From: Dolomedes plantarius
Taxonomy: Eukaryota > Arthropoda > Arachnida > Araneae > Dolomedidae
DNA length: 64,000 nucleotides
NCBI GenBank assembly: GCA_907164885.2
Contig: OU015498.1
Span: 122,535,727-122,599,726, forward strand
Direction: 5' to 3'
Positions within the stretch are counted from its first letter, which is position 1, and each line of letters starts with the position of its first letter. Positions 1 through 9,852 of this stretch are shown here, piece by piece. Under the pieces are notes generated by a model. The model made no database searches. It was not told the DNA's origin and was given only the letters and a program-made list of their open reading frames with translations. The position numbers and the translations under genes were made by a program.

Positions 1-970
1 TCAGTGGATTTTACAATGTGACAAAAGTTTTCTGGTAATGTAATACAGTGTGTGGATTCGTCCATTTCCATTTTACTATTCCCAATATCTAACAATTGTT
101 TTGCAAATCGTTCAGAAGATTCATCTTGTTGTAATTGAACACGCATATTGGTCTTTAAAGATATTTTCTCCACATACCGCCATAACACTGATGATTTGAG
201 ACATGCATTCAATTCATCTGCAAGTGTTGAACGTGGTATAACTGGTAGAGTTTGTCGAAAATCACCAGCTAGCAAAATGAGTGCACCACCAAAGAGCTGC
301 TCATTTCCTCTCAAATCTTTTAATGTGCGATTGAGTGCTTCCAATGATTTCTTGTGTGCCATGGTGCATTCATCCCATATTATAAGCTGACATGATCTTA
401 GTACTTTTCCCATACCAGAATTTTTGTTAATATTACATGTTGGAGTTTCAATTACCTGCATATTTAATGGCAATTTCAATGCTGAATGTGCTGTTCGACC
501 ACCGTCCAAAAGAGTTGCTGCAATACTAGATGATGCAATAGCAAGTGCAATATTATTTTGTGATCTTATAGTTGCCAGAATAATTGAAATAAGAAAATTT
601 TTGCCTGTGCCTCCAGGTGCATCTAAATATAAACCACAACTCTTGTTAGATATTGCATTTATAATTGTGTCATATGCTGTTCGTTGTTCTAATACCAATT
701 TCGGCAGATTAATTCGAACAAATGTTTGTAATTCATTAACATCGAAGTGCGTTTCTCGTTGTATATCACGATCGAAAATGTCATTATGAGATCTATTTGG
801 AGCAATCATTCCCAATTCTGTCAGTGATTTGTTGGCTGTTTGTCAAACATACATTCTCAATTAAAATCAATGCTTCATTTTATATATTTGATGTAAATTG
901 AATGTTGGGATTAGCATTTATTCTACGCATGCGATGTAAAATGTCTTCACTCATATAGTCTTTATATTTT
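1..970 (-). pseudogene. Helitron PIF1-like helicase part, frameshifted and open at window edge
   Basis: Read leftwards, this continues the Rep ORF in another frame. After a one-base shift near 970 the peptide continues as a typical Helitron linker. An in-frame TAA lies at 880-882, and a second shift occurs near 835-850. From about 835 to 1 the frame is open and clearly PIF1-type: Walker A reads GGTGKN near 610-625 (the usual T after K is N), Walker B reads IIWDEC near 370-390, and a motif GDFRQTLPVIPR follows near 225-260. The rest of the helicase lies outside the window. In an intact element this helicase unwinds the donor strand after Rep nicking. The lesions argue that this copy is dead or mobilised only in trans. 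Confidence 0.85.
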
Positions 971-3845
971 CCCAAAGATCCTTTGGATTAGCCGGAAAAC
1001 ATGTAGTTAGTATGATGGAAAATAGTGTACGTATCTGCTGTGGTTGAGCTGTATTAGAAGCATCAGCGAGTGAAATATCCCAATGAGCATCGTTTTCTAA
1101 AAGACTTAATTTCTGGCAAGCCTCACGAAATGTAGCACACACATGGCCATTGACTGTTTTTAATTCTTGGAAAGATGTTGGTCCACGAACATTGATTAAT
1201 AATAATCTTAGGTAAAGGCATTCTGCGTTATTTGGATGTACAGTGTACAGACGACCCAATGCATCTGTGGAATATAAATTTAGGTGTCCTTGTACTGCTC
1301 TACCTTGTTTACGACGCTGAAATTTTCTTGTTGATGTATTCCACGTAAAATAAGTTGGTACTTCAGAGTACAGTAGTGTCCTTGCAAAGGTATCATTTCT
1401 ACATAATGTGAAAAATTCAGTTAATGTTGTTGGCGGTGGTGACATTGCTCTTGCACGTACATTTTCTGATGTAAAATACACACGCTGTCCATTTTCAAGA
1501 TGTACTGCTAAATGAACAACCGTTGGATATCGCTCATGAATGGAAAATGATAAAATACGCCATACAGCCTCATTGCTACTTATGTAGCGTCCCAGTAGAT
1601 ATTGGGTGACTTCATCGTTAGAAGCAGTTGTATTTTCCACTGCATACACTGCCATATCGCTTCCTTTGTTCACATATTTGCAAATACATTTTATAGCTTT
1701 CACTGAATTGCAGTACTCAACATTTATGTGTGCGTTATACGTTTTTAGTAGTAATGGAGAATATGGTACTACCCAACTATTATCAACATCAATAGTATTG
1801 TTGAGTACTTTTAGTTTAATGGATTTTCCACCATCTTCGGTAAATCGTCGTCGATAGAGTGGATATACATCATTGCCTGTAATAGTTTCAGCAAGTAAGT
1901 CTCTAGGATACCGCTTTGTGCACTTTCCATCTGACATGCATAGTGAATTATTATTTAGTGAGCCACATGGACCATGAATCATATTTTTTGAGACAATATC
2001 GTGCAAGTCTTTATCAATTTCAATGTCTGGTATTTCTGCAGAGATGATTTCATCAATTCTGTTTGGTGTTATCTTTTCCATCATCCATATTAAAATATGC
2101 GCATGTGGTAAACCTCTTTTTTGCCATTCAATGGAATACATCCAACAGCGCGTCTCTCCAAATACATGGTGTTTGACAATAAAATCTATTAAAGATTTTA
2201 ATTTTTGTTTAAATGCACTTGCAGAAATATCATGACGATCTGATGGTGATTGTCCAGTTAATAAAAGCTCCTTTATTTCATCCCATGCTGGGTTGCATGT
2301 AAATGTGATGAAAAAATCTGGACGACCATATGCACGAACATACGTCATTGCATCTTGTGCATATTCATGCATGTGTCTTGGGCTGCCTGTAAATGTGGAT
2401 GGTAAAATGACCATTTTTCCCAATTCACTGAGATTGCCATCATTTACAACTCCATCACGTAAATGGATGTACTCTTCAGAACGCAATTTGACTTGATTTA
2501 GTCGTATGTAGAGGAGTCTTTCACTTTCTATTTTTGCATACATGTCAACAATGTATTGATGAAATAATTGTCTACATTTCAATATATGATTATCAGCATT
2601 CTCACGAATCATCGTTCGATATGCATAATAATTCATAGCACTGACCTTTTTGTTAATCTCCACATTAGTTGTAGGATTTCTCATATTAATATTAAAACGA
2701 TATCCATTCTCTCCTTGCCAAAATAGAATGGGATATTGTAAGGCATCATATGAACGATGCGTTTCTGATACTTTCTGGACGTCACCATTTCTACGATGAA
2801 GAATTATATCGCGAGAATTAAATTCTTCACCAACTATGACAATTGCCACTTCATCGATCGTTGGTGCGTTGAATTGTCTTCGATGTTGACCAATAGGTGT
2901 TTTATCAGCCTTTATTATTACTTTGTAATCGTCAGATGGCATTTGTTCAATGGCGGTTTTAAATAATTTAATTAATTCATTATGTTGTTCAAACAAATTT
3001 TGTAATTCAGCGACAATCTCTCGTTTAGTACTCATATTCAGTTGACACCGTCTGTTGATTTGTTCGTCAGTATTTCCCATAAAATATATCTGAAGATATT
3101 TGTGATCAGCATTTGGCAAGGGTAGTAGTGATCCAGCATGGTGATAAATTTGCCCTTGTACTTTAAATGTTGACATATAATTTGCGCTAACGATATTCGT
3201 TGCTCCGAACGATGTCATTTGGAAGCATGAATTGTACTTGCGTATATTTTTCAAAAAAATTTTTGATTGGCTTGTTTCACCTGATACTAAAGTTAATAAT
3301 GGTTCAGGTGGTGAACGCATGTCTGGTAACTTTACTTTTCCACCTGCACAGCACATACCTGGTGTTTCATTTTTAAATTTTTGAGCACCACAATACGTAC
3401 ACTTTTTATCCATTTTTCCAATAATTACACTTGGATGAAGACTGTAATTGTAAAGGGGATTGTAATTGAAACCACATAAATTCAAATCAGTATGTATCGT
3501 TCGTCTTGTCTGTGTCCTGCGAATTTGATTCCTTTGCTGCCTTGCTTGCCTCTGTTCACTCGTTTCTAATGATCGAGCAAGAGCAATGTGAACTCGATCT
3601 CTTTCTTGCCTTGCTTGCCTCTGTTCACTCGTTTCTAATGATCGAGCAAGAGCAGTGTGAACTCGATCTCTTTCTTGCCTAGCTTGTCTCTGCTCACTTG
3701 TTTCTAATGATCGAGCAAGAGCAGTGTGATCTCGATCTCTTTCTTGCCTAGTTTTTCTCTGCTCACTTGTTTCTGAAGCTCGTTCTTCTCTTCTCCTTTT
3801 TGCTTGATTTGTAGATCGACCAATGGAACTTCGCTTTGGTGGCAT
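951..3845 (-). CDS. Helitron Rep (HUH nuclease) N-terminal part of RepHel
   Basis: 964-residue open frame from ATG at 3843-3845. Residues about 26-110 are basic and charged and hold a 23-residue repeat with core ETSEQRQARQERDR. A C..C zinc-type motif follows near residue 143. The Helitron_like_N domain begins near residue 360 (YPILFWQGENGYRF). The HUH-nuclease region follows: FFITFTCNPAW near 510 and the metal-binding PHAHILIWM near 577. The tyrosine motif reads CICKYVNKGSD at about residues 720-730. Active Helitrons have two tyrosines there, four residues apart; here the first is Cys (codon 1686-1688) and only the second (1674-1676) remains. The frame stops at 951 because of a frameshift, so the helicase is not joined. 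The domain identity is certain; activity is doubtful. Confidence 0.9.
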   Translation of the reverse strand: MPPKRSSIGRSTNQAKRRREERASETSEQRKTRQERDRDHTALARSLETSEQRQARQERDRVHTALARSLETSEQRQARQERDRVHIALARSLETSEQRQARQQRNQIRRTQTRRTIHTDLNLCGFNYNPLYNYSLHPSVIIGKMDKKCTYCGAQKFKNETPGMCCAGGKVKLPDMRSPPEPLLTLVSGETSQSKIFLKNIRKYNSCFQMTSFGATNIVSANYMSTFKVQGQIYHHAGSLLPLPNADHKYLQIYFMGNTDEQINRRCQLNMSTKREIVAELQNLFEQHNELIKLFKTAIEQMPSDDYKVIIKADKTPIGQHRRQFNAPTIDEVAIVIVGEEFNSRDIILHRRNGDVQKVSETHRSYDALQYPILFWQGENGYRFNINMRNPTTNVEINKKVSAMNYYAYRTMIRENADNHILKCRQLFHQYIVDMYAKIESERLLYIRLNQVKLRSEEYIHLRDGVVNDGNLSELGKMVILPSTFTGSPRHMHEYAQDAMTYVRAYGRPDFFITFTCNPAWDEIKELLLTGQSPSDRHDISASAFKQKLKSLIDFIVKHHVFGETRCWMYSIEWQKRGLPHAHILIWMMEKITPNRIDEIISAEIPDIEIDKDLHDIVSKNMIHGPCGSLNNNSLCMSDGKCTKRYPRDLLAETITGNDVYPLYRRRFTEDGGKSIKLKVLNNTIDVDNSWVVPYSPLLLKTYNAHINVEYCNSVKAIKCICKYVNKGSDMAVYAVENTTASNDEVTQYLLGRYISSNEAVWRILSFSIHERYPTVVHLAVHLENGQRVYFTSENVRARAMSPPPTTLTEFFTLCRNDTFARTLLYSEVPTYFTWNTSTRKFQRRKQGRAVQGHLNLYSTDALGRLYTVHPNNAECLYLRLLLINVRGPTSFQELKTVNGHVCATFREACQKLSLLENDAHWDISLADASNTAQPQQIRTLFSIILTTCFPANPKDLWENIKTI
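3541..3790 (-). repeat. 69-bp coding minisatellite in Helitron ORF
   Basis: About 3.5 tandem units of 69 bp encode 23 residues each (core ETSEQRQARQERDR..TALARSL). The units are nearly identical, so the array expanded recently or is kept homogeneous. The length is a multiple of three and keeps the frame. Confidence 0.9.
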
Positions 3846-4421
3846 AATTGAGGGGTTAAATAAAACGTATTTCCAATATTTTTATTTATTCACGTATTAA
3901 TAATTTATTCTCGTATTAATAATTGCAAAAGTTTTTTGACATCTTAAAAAACAACCTACAAACGTATTCCATCCTATAAAAAATAATAGAAGTTGCCATC
4001 TTCAGTCATTGTAAAGTAGGAATAATGATATCACGCGATATTGATAATGCGAAGCGATATTGATAATGCGATATACGCGATAATGATATTGTAAAGTAGG
4101 AATATGATATCACGCGAATAATACAAAATATAATATCACACATGCAAACAATCTCAGGTGCAGGAATCTAGCAAATATTACATTACGTCATACTGCTAGG
4201 CTGAATTTCAAACATCATTACTAATTAAATGTTATTTTGATATTTTTGGGATATTTGTTCGGGAGCACCTAGAACCCAAACTCTGATTTTTAAAAAAATT
4301 TTCAAAACCTTTCTAGGGATATACCTAATAATTTCCCAAATTTTCACGGCGATTGGATGTATGGTTTTTGAATCTATCGAGTACAGACAGACAGACACAC
4401 ATTCATTTTTATATATAAAGA
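3846..4421 (-). other. Helitron 5' leader with internal short repeats
   Basis: Non-coding sequence between the Helitron 5' terminus and the Rep start codon. It holds two copies of a unit beginning ttgtaaagtaggaat, near 4009 and 4090, with gcgatattgataat repeats between them. These could be promoter or subterminal elements; no function is shown. Confidence 0.6.
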
Positions 4422-4515
4422 TTAGTGAAAAGGACCATTTGGCGCCACTGTACGAGTGGCGCCCGGGGTATGATAGACCCCCTTGCCCACCCCTCGCTAC
4501 GCCACTGCTTGTCGG
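4422..4515. other. GC-rich transposon-end-like segment
   Basis: The - strand reads CAGTGGCGTAGCGAGGGG beginning near 4507, a sequence typical of arthropod hAT ends, but no partner end was found. It lies between the Helitron 5' end and the BEL/Pao relic. Confidence 0.35.
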
Positions 4516-5300
4516 ACAACTTTTCTCATTCCAAAGCAGGTTATCAAATTTTTGTAACTTGTTTGGGCAATGAACCATCATTATATGAAGAGTGCAAGTT
4601 AATTTTTACAGATCAAATTAATTCTGATGTTATTGAACCTGTAAATGAGAACGTTGAGTAGTCCTCCGATCATTTATATTACATGCCTCATCATCCTGTT
4701 ATTAAACATGATAACGAGACCACAAAATTGTGCTTTGTTTTTTATGCGTCCGCGAAGGATAGAGATTATTTATCTTAAAATGATAATTTGCTTGCAGGCC
4801 CAAACTTGAATCAATTTTTTTTTTTTTTAATTTAGAGAACGTAATATCGGCATAATTATCTACATAGAAAAGGCTTTTCTACAAATTTCTGTTTCGGCTG
4901 AAGACAGGGACTGTCAGAGGTTCTTATGGGTCGATAATTTACGAAACAGAGTTTAACAAAGAGCTAAAGTGTTTTTGGTATAAAACTGTAATATTCAGAG
5001 TAAAATGATCAACTTACCTTTTGGCTGCTGCCATAAAGTATCATCTGAAAAATTATGAATATTCTTAACCCATGGCTTTTAAGGCATTAAATGAATCATT
5101 GCACGTTGACGATTTTATTTGTGGCTCGGGGACAGTAAATGAAGCTCTTAGGTTATCGAAAGACGCTAAATTTATTTTAAGCGATGCTAAAATGAATCTT
5201 CGAAAAGGGAAAAGTAATTCTAAAGAGCTTTGGAATATTTGGAATGAAACTAAGTTTGAAGAAATTCCAACAGAACATCTTATTCCTATTAAATCTCACG
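4516..5300 (+). pseudogene. BEL/Pao retrotransposon reverse transcriptase relic
   Basis: Three frames together give a Pao-type polymerase. Around 4570-4800 the peptide contains VIEPVNEN, YYMPHHPVIKHD and TTKLCFVFYASAK, all hallmarks of the RT start. Around 4860-5060 there is KAFLQISVSAEDRDCQRFLW followed by broken frames. From 5072 an 84-codon ORF gives the catalytic box as HVDDF in place of YVDD, followed by EALRLSKDAKFIL and AKMNLRKGKSNS. Several stops and shifts break it, and no LTRs, gag, protease or integrase were seen. It is an old fragment, cut on the right by a MITE. Confidence 0.85.
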
Positions 5301-5359
5301 TTCGGGGGGGCGGTTGTAAAGATTAGTTATTCTGTATGGCGCTGCGCTCGTCTAATAGT

Positions 5360-5510
5360 GCAGGACCTGCTCACATAGAATCCGTTAACGTCACCGTTAC
5401 TCGTATTGAAATATATTTAACCAATTACAAACCTCCAAATGATTAGCCAGGAAATTGTTAAGGTCTATGATTGGTCTAAAATATGTCAATACGAAGTGGA
5501 CTCATGGACT
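5360..5510. mobile_element. Palindromic Harbinger-like MITE, right end missing
   Basis: Matches the reverse complement of the copy at 51488-51651: gacctgctcacatagaatcc, then the shared core with aaacctccaaatgattag. It is cut off near 5500, where the next relic starts. Confidence 0.7.
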
Positions 5511-5517
5511 CTTGCTC

Positions 5518-6344
5518 ATTTTCAGGTGTTCTAAAGTTCCGAGGACGACCACTTGATTTCTTTGGTAATGCAGACCCATTTGCTCTCACGTTTGAAACCT
5601 ATCACAGGATTGTCTTTTGATCAGGAACCGCACAAAGCCCTAAATGCTCTCTGTGTCGCGGTTCCAGAATCGTTGATTTTAAAGAACGTCTCGATAACGA
5701 AGCCATGATGTTCACCGGACCAACTCATGGTGTCTACTGACAACTAGAAAATCATCCCGAACTATTGCCACCTCTCGCGCCATCCTACACTTACTACTCC
5801 TTTACCAGTTAGTTATCCTCAGAAATGTGGGAGTCCATTCGGGAGGATTTTCTAGTAGACACCATGATTTGGTCCGGTGAACATCATGGCTTCGTTATCG
5901 AGACGTTCTTTAAAATCAACGATTCTGGAACCGCGACACAGAGAGAATTCAGGGATCTGTGCGGTTCCTGATCAAAAGACAATCATGTGATAGGTTTTAA
6001 ACGTGAGAGCAAGTGGGTTTGCATTACCAAAGAAATCAAATGGTCGTCCTCGGAACATCAGAATACCTGAAAATGTGCAACGAGTCCGCAAGTCCGCTTC
6101 TCGTAAGGAAGTTGCAGCCATTCCCCCAGAGATGATCAACAGAGTGATGGAAAACTTAAAAGAACGGCTTGTGCAGCGCATCGCAAATAACAGATACCAC
6201 TTGAGTAATGTTATTTTCAAAACTTAGTGGGGGAAAACTAAATTATGAGTTACTTTTAAAAAATGTAAAGCTTTTTCTGTAAATTGTTTCGTTCGTTTTT
6301 TATTACCCGTTTAAATGTGGGAGTTCATTCTGCCACACCCTGTA
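5518..6344. mobile_element. Mariner-type relic with inverted-duplicated transposase head
   Basis: Two copies of the same roughly 240-bp sequence face each other (5522-5786 and 5836-6075). In the left copy the coding strand is -, in the right it is +. Each encodes an HTH start of the arthropod mariner-like (DUF4817) type: GEHHGFVIETFFKINDSGT, then a GRPRN..PENV linker. The right end reads ccacaccctgta (6333-6344), ending in TA. The spacer holds no ORF. No complete catalytic domain remains. Confidence 0.75.
6003..6227 (+). pseudogene. Internally deleted mariner-type transposase (head fused to tail)
   Basis: The open frame joins the HTH linker (GRPRNIRIPENVQRVRKSAS) directly to the C-terminal tail (IPPEMINRVMENLKERLVQR), ending at a natural stop. 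Family members have the whole DDE domain between these parts, so about 200 residues were lost without breaking the frame. It cannot be catalytic; it could at most bind DNA, and its start codon is not defined because the head extends upstream in another frame. Confidence 0.65.
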
Positions 6345-6378
6345 GGTAGGGGATCGTGTAAGCGGGAAATCTATTCTA

Positions 6379-7779
6379 CACTGCTGGCCACTGTAAATGC
6401 AACACCCTGAAGGAAACGTGCAAATAACATGAAATTTACAACATGCATTAGCGGAGGTGAGATATGCAAATGATTAGAATTTCAGCGCAGACGCACATCA
6501 CGCGCGCCAGTGGCGCCACTTCAAAGCGCTATTTAAGGCTTGGAGATTTCGACGATTTCAAGTTCGGCAATTGTGTTTTTCTTGTGGTTTTTTCAAAAAA
6601 AACGATCAATTATGCCTCGTCGAAAACAGCGATCATCTTTTGATCAAGTATCCCAGTTCGACAGAGGAAGGATAGTGGCCTACCGAGATTGTGGATTATT
6701 TTTCAGGGAAATCGGTAGTCGTGTTGGACGAAACCAAACAACTGTAATGCGGATATGTGATCGTTGGATGCAGGAGGGTACGACGGACCGGCGTGTTCGA
6801 TCGCATCCACCTCAGCGCACCACTTCACGTGATGACAGGCAAATTGTGCGCATGGCAGTGACGGATCGCAGTGTGTAACGCATCATCCAGTGTCTGCGCG
6901 TACCATTCGACGCCGTTTACAGCAGAGTGATCTGACCGTAAGACGTCCATTGCTTTGTCTACCCTTGACGCAGAACCACAGACGTCTCCGCCGCCAATGG
7001 TGCGATGACAGAAGGATGTGGACGGCAGAATGGAATGAAATTGTCTTTACTGACGAGTCACGCTTCTGTCTGCAACACCACGATGGTCGCATTCGAGTCT
7101 GGAGACACTGTGAAGAGAGGATGCTGAACAGCTGCGTTATGCACCTCCACACTGGTCCTGCACCGGGTATTATGGTATGGGGCGGTATTGGATATCACTC
7201 TCGCACACCTCTAGTACGCATTGCCGGTACTTTAAACAGCCAGCGCTACATCTCCGAGGTGTTGGAGCCAGTTGTCCTTCCTTACCTTCAGGGCTTGCCC
7301 ACAGCCATATTTCAACAGGATAATGCCCACACGTAATGCGCAACAGGATAATGGACCACACGTGGCACGCATTGTCCAACGGTTCTTCGTCAATCGCCAG
7401 ATTGAATTGCTTCCCTGGCCGCCTAGCTCTCCGGATCTTTCGCCGATAGAAAACATGTGGTCCATGGTTGCTCTACGATTGACCCAGATTCCATCCCCAG
7501 CTGCCACAGCAGATCAACTTTGGCAACGTGTGGAAGCTGCTTGGTCTGCTGTACCCCAAGAACTCATCCAAAGTCTCTTTGAATCAATGCCGAGGCGTGT
7601 GGCAGCGGTGATCTCCAACAATGGCGGCTACTCTGGCTACTGATTTTGGCAGGAACCACACTTCACAGAAGTCGATAAATTTAATCATTTGATACTTGGT
7701 CAACATGTTATCTACAAAATAAATTTTGTTGTGATATCTCTTGTCTTTCTTGGTGTTGCAATTTGGGTGGCCAGCAGTG
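6379..7779 (+). mobile_element. Tc1-like element, DD34E type, 1.4 kb
   Basis: Terminal inverted repeats begin CACTGCTGGCCAC and continue for about 35 bp with a shared GCAACACC motif. TA dinucleotides flank both ends (6377-6378 and 7780-7781), the normal Tc1/mariner target duplication. It contains one transposase gene on the + strand with lesions, so it is complete in structure but not autonomous. Confidence 0.9.
6612..7643 (+). pseudogene. Tc1-like transposase, broken
   Basis: ATG at 6612 fits the family start (MPRRKQRSS). The N-terminus holds the paired-like HTH pair (GRIVAYRDCGLFFREIGSRV, then VMRICDRW). The frame stops at 6876 after DRSV and resumes as VSARTIRRRL, with about 13 residues missing. 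The catalytic core is visible: FTDES near 7047-7061, FQQDNA near 7310-7327 and SPDLSPIENMW near 7429-7461. Restoring the consensus spacing gives 34 residues between the second Asp and the Glu. Between QQDNA and HVARIV a 29-base partial duplication (caacaggataatg twice) shifts the frame. It ends naturally at 7643. The two lesions make it inactive. Confidence 0.9.
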
Positions 7780-7906
7780 TATATATATAAAACGCGTAGG
7801 TATGCGGCACAAAAATCGACGATATTTCTACACTCCGAATGGCAACGGCTGCAACTACCAGATGTAAACATTAGCGGCCGTCCACAATTTGCAATCGCGT
7901 GTCAAC

Positions 7907-8068
7907 ATGGATTTTCGCACTGAAATCAGAAATGCTCGAAAGCGAGCTGCACGATCAAGTGAAAATTGTGAACAGTCTCAAGAAAGAAAGCGAGGAAGAA
8001 ATAATTCATTACGAGATAGCATAAATGATCGCGAGGTTAGGCTTAACCGTCGCCGGCATAGCAACTGA
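7907..8068 (+). CDS. Small basic ORF, unknown (possible transposon N-terminus)
   Basis: 53 codons starting MDFRTEIRNARKRAARSS, rich in Arg, Lys, Glu and Ser. The composition resembles the charged start of Helitron RepHel proteins, but there is no alignable motif and no continuation. It could equally be a chance ORF in transposon debris. Confidence 0.25.
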   Translation: MDFRTEIRNARKRAARSSENCEQSQERKRGRNNSLRDSINDREVRLNRRRHSN

Positions 8069-8097
8069 TAGCCAGTGATAGTTAATTTTCTACACTT

Positions 8098-8371
8098 TTT
8101 TCAGTACTTGCTGAATGTTTACTCCATTTTATAAGTGAAGAAATTTTCCCTTCAATTTATTATTTGATGCGATTAAGTGGAGATATCTGAATTGGGAACA
8201 ATAGTACATACAGAGAGTGGTGTAATCCACACTATATTTTAGTACTTGTTGAATTTTTTGTCCAATTTTTTAAGTGAAAAAAAAATTTCCCCAACAATTT
8301 CTTATTTGAATTCTCGTGATAAAGTGTAGATATCTTAATTTTGAAAATAGTACATACAGAGAGGGGTGTAA
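8098..8371. repeat. 138-bp tandem duplication
   Basis: agtacttgctgaatg at 8103 recurs as agtacttgttgaatt at 8241. The two units stay alignable to the shared agtacatacagagag near their ends. Divergence is moderate, with small indels. No coding potential. Confidence 0.75.
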
Positions 8372-9021
8372 TTTTTTAAATCATTGGTGTTGGGTTTCTC
8401 AGTCTTATCTTTAACTCTGGTCTGAAGTAATGTAAATTCACATTTTTTAATCACGATGTTTCAGAATCAGCCTTATAGTGAATTTAGTAATGATTATAAA
8501 ATGTTTTGGCCGAGCTCCTACTACCACTTAACAACGTATATTTATGATGACAGGTAATAGTAACATTCCTTACATACGTTACTTTCAGTTCAGTTGTTTT
8601 GCAAAAGAAAATGTAAAACTAAAAGTGATATGCTGGTCGCTCAGTGGCTAGTACAGAAATAATTTCTGATCTGTGAGACCATTGACATCACGGGAAGAGA
8701 CGTCAACCTTAATATTAAAATATTATGTGTATCTATATGCCAAAACTTTTGATTTACTAGAGTCGTTAGTATTCAGAATTTGAGGAGTTATAATAGGCTT
8801 CTTTTAAATTTTTCTGAGTGCGGTCAGAAAGGAATTTTCGATGAGATTAAAATCTGTTATGAATTTGTTTCATAGGGACTACTTAAATTCACGAATATGC
8901 GTAGTGAAAAGTTGTTTCAAGTGAATTCAGTTTTGAAAGCGAAAAAATTATTTAGTTGTTTGGATTATTTTATCTTGTCTCGTTGGGCTCTTGAATGCAG
9001 CCCAATAATACCAGTATCATA

Positions 9022-9061
9022 TTGTCAATTAAGAATATTTTCTATTGTCAATTAAGAATAT
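9022..9061. repeat. Short direct duplication
   Basis: The unit attgtcaattaagaatatt occurs twice in a row immediately before the possible LTR. Confidence 0.8.
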
Positions 9062-9852
9062 TGTTACGTTTTGTGGGTTCGATGGGATTGAATAAAAATC
9101 TTTTCAGAAAGTGCACACAAAATACAATTTATTATTCTCTAAATTCTTCAGGCGCATACACAAATATTACCAGAAAACACGTATCAACTGTCTTCTAAAC
9201 AATTGAAAACTCTAAAAACACAAGTCAGGATAACAGTCTTCAATAGAATATACGCCTAACGCACTTTCAATTCATTCAATATGCAGCCGAAGAGAAGGCC
9301 TAGAAGGTTGGCGACCATTTGGCGCCATATCGCCAAATTTGGAGACCGAAATAAGTCCCCAAATCCATCGCCAATTCGGCGATAACTCTCATATTTGGCG
9401 AGATTACACAGACTCGTAAAATTCGTAGCATTATGCATCACAATGTAGCAATTATCTCAAATCAAAATCTTCGTATACCCCGAAAATAAGGCCCTTAGAT
9501 ATGAGAGAAGGCAGCATTGAGATAATGGACCCACTTTAAGGTGTTTTCAGAAGGACGTGGGAAAATTAACAGATGAAAGCGACGTATTAAGGTGAAAATA
9601 CCCCTCAACAAAGTACCACTATGCGATAAATGGCGTCATGAAAATACTTAAAAACTTGTTGGGTCCATTACTGTCCATTACTAATTTATTGATTTATTTG
9701 CTTTGTTTTTCATTAATATCACTATAGACAGCGATAATATTCACCTAACGTATTCCGATTGAGATAGATTAAGGCATACATATGTGGAGGTTAAATTTAA
9801 GATTGATTGAAAAATGCGGAGTTAATTGTAGTAGGGTAACCAGAGTCAAACA
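9062..9852. mobile_element. Possible solo LTR
   Basis: Starts TGTTACG and ends AAACA, flanked by ATAT on both sides (9058-9061 and 9853-9856). That fits an LTR with a 4-bp target duplication. The flanking sequence is AT-rich, so chance is possible, and no internal retrotransposon sequence adjoins. Confidence 0.3.

Larger units (their letters stand above)
1..4421 (-). mobile_element. Helitron, 5' end and most of coding region (continues left of window)
   Basis: Rolling-circle transposon read on the - strand. Its 5' terminus is at 4421: the - strand reads A|TCTTTATATATAAAAATG, which fits the TC start of Helitrons and insertion after an A. A run of TGTCTG repeats follows inside, as is common in arthropod Helitrons. 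It carries a Rep/HUH nuclease ORF and then a PIF1-like helicase. The CTRR 3' end and hairpin would lie left of position 1 and are not visible. Two frameshifts and a stop in the helicase part mean the copy cannot make a full RepHel protein. Confidence 0.9.

Noticed and set aside
148..789. Two + strand ORFs of 80 and 121 codons
   Set aside because: They are antisense to the Helitron helicase, whose motifs read clearly on the - strand.
1606..2496. Three + strand ORFs inside the Helitron
   Set aside because: Shadows of the 964-codon Rep ORF; no motifs of their own.
4225..4581. 118-codon - strand ORF
   Set aside because: It crosses the Helitron 5' terminus and translates non-coding element ends.
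8635..8720. tRNA-like text (gctggtcgctcagtggctag)
   Set aside because: An A-box-like stretch is present but no B box follows at the right distance, so I do not call a tRNA or SINE.
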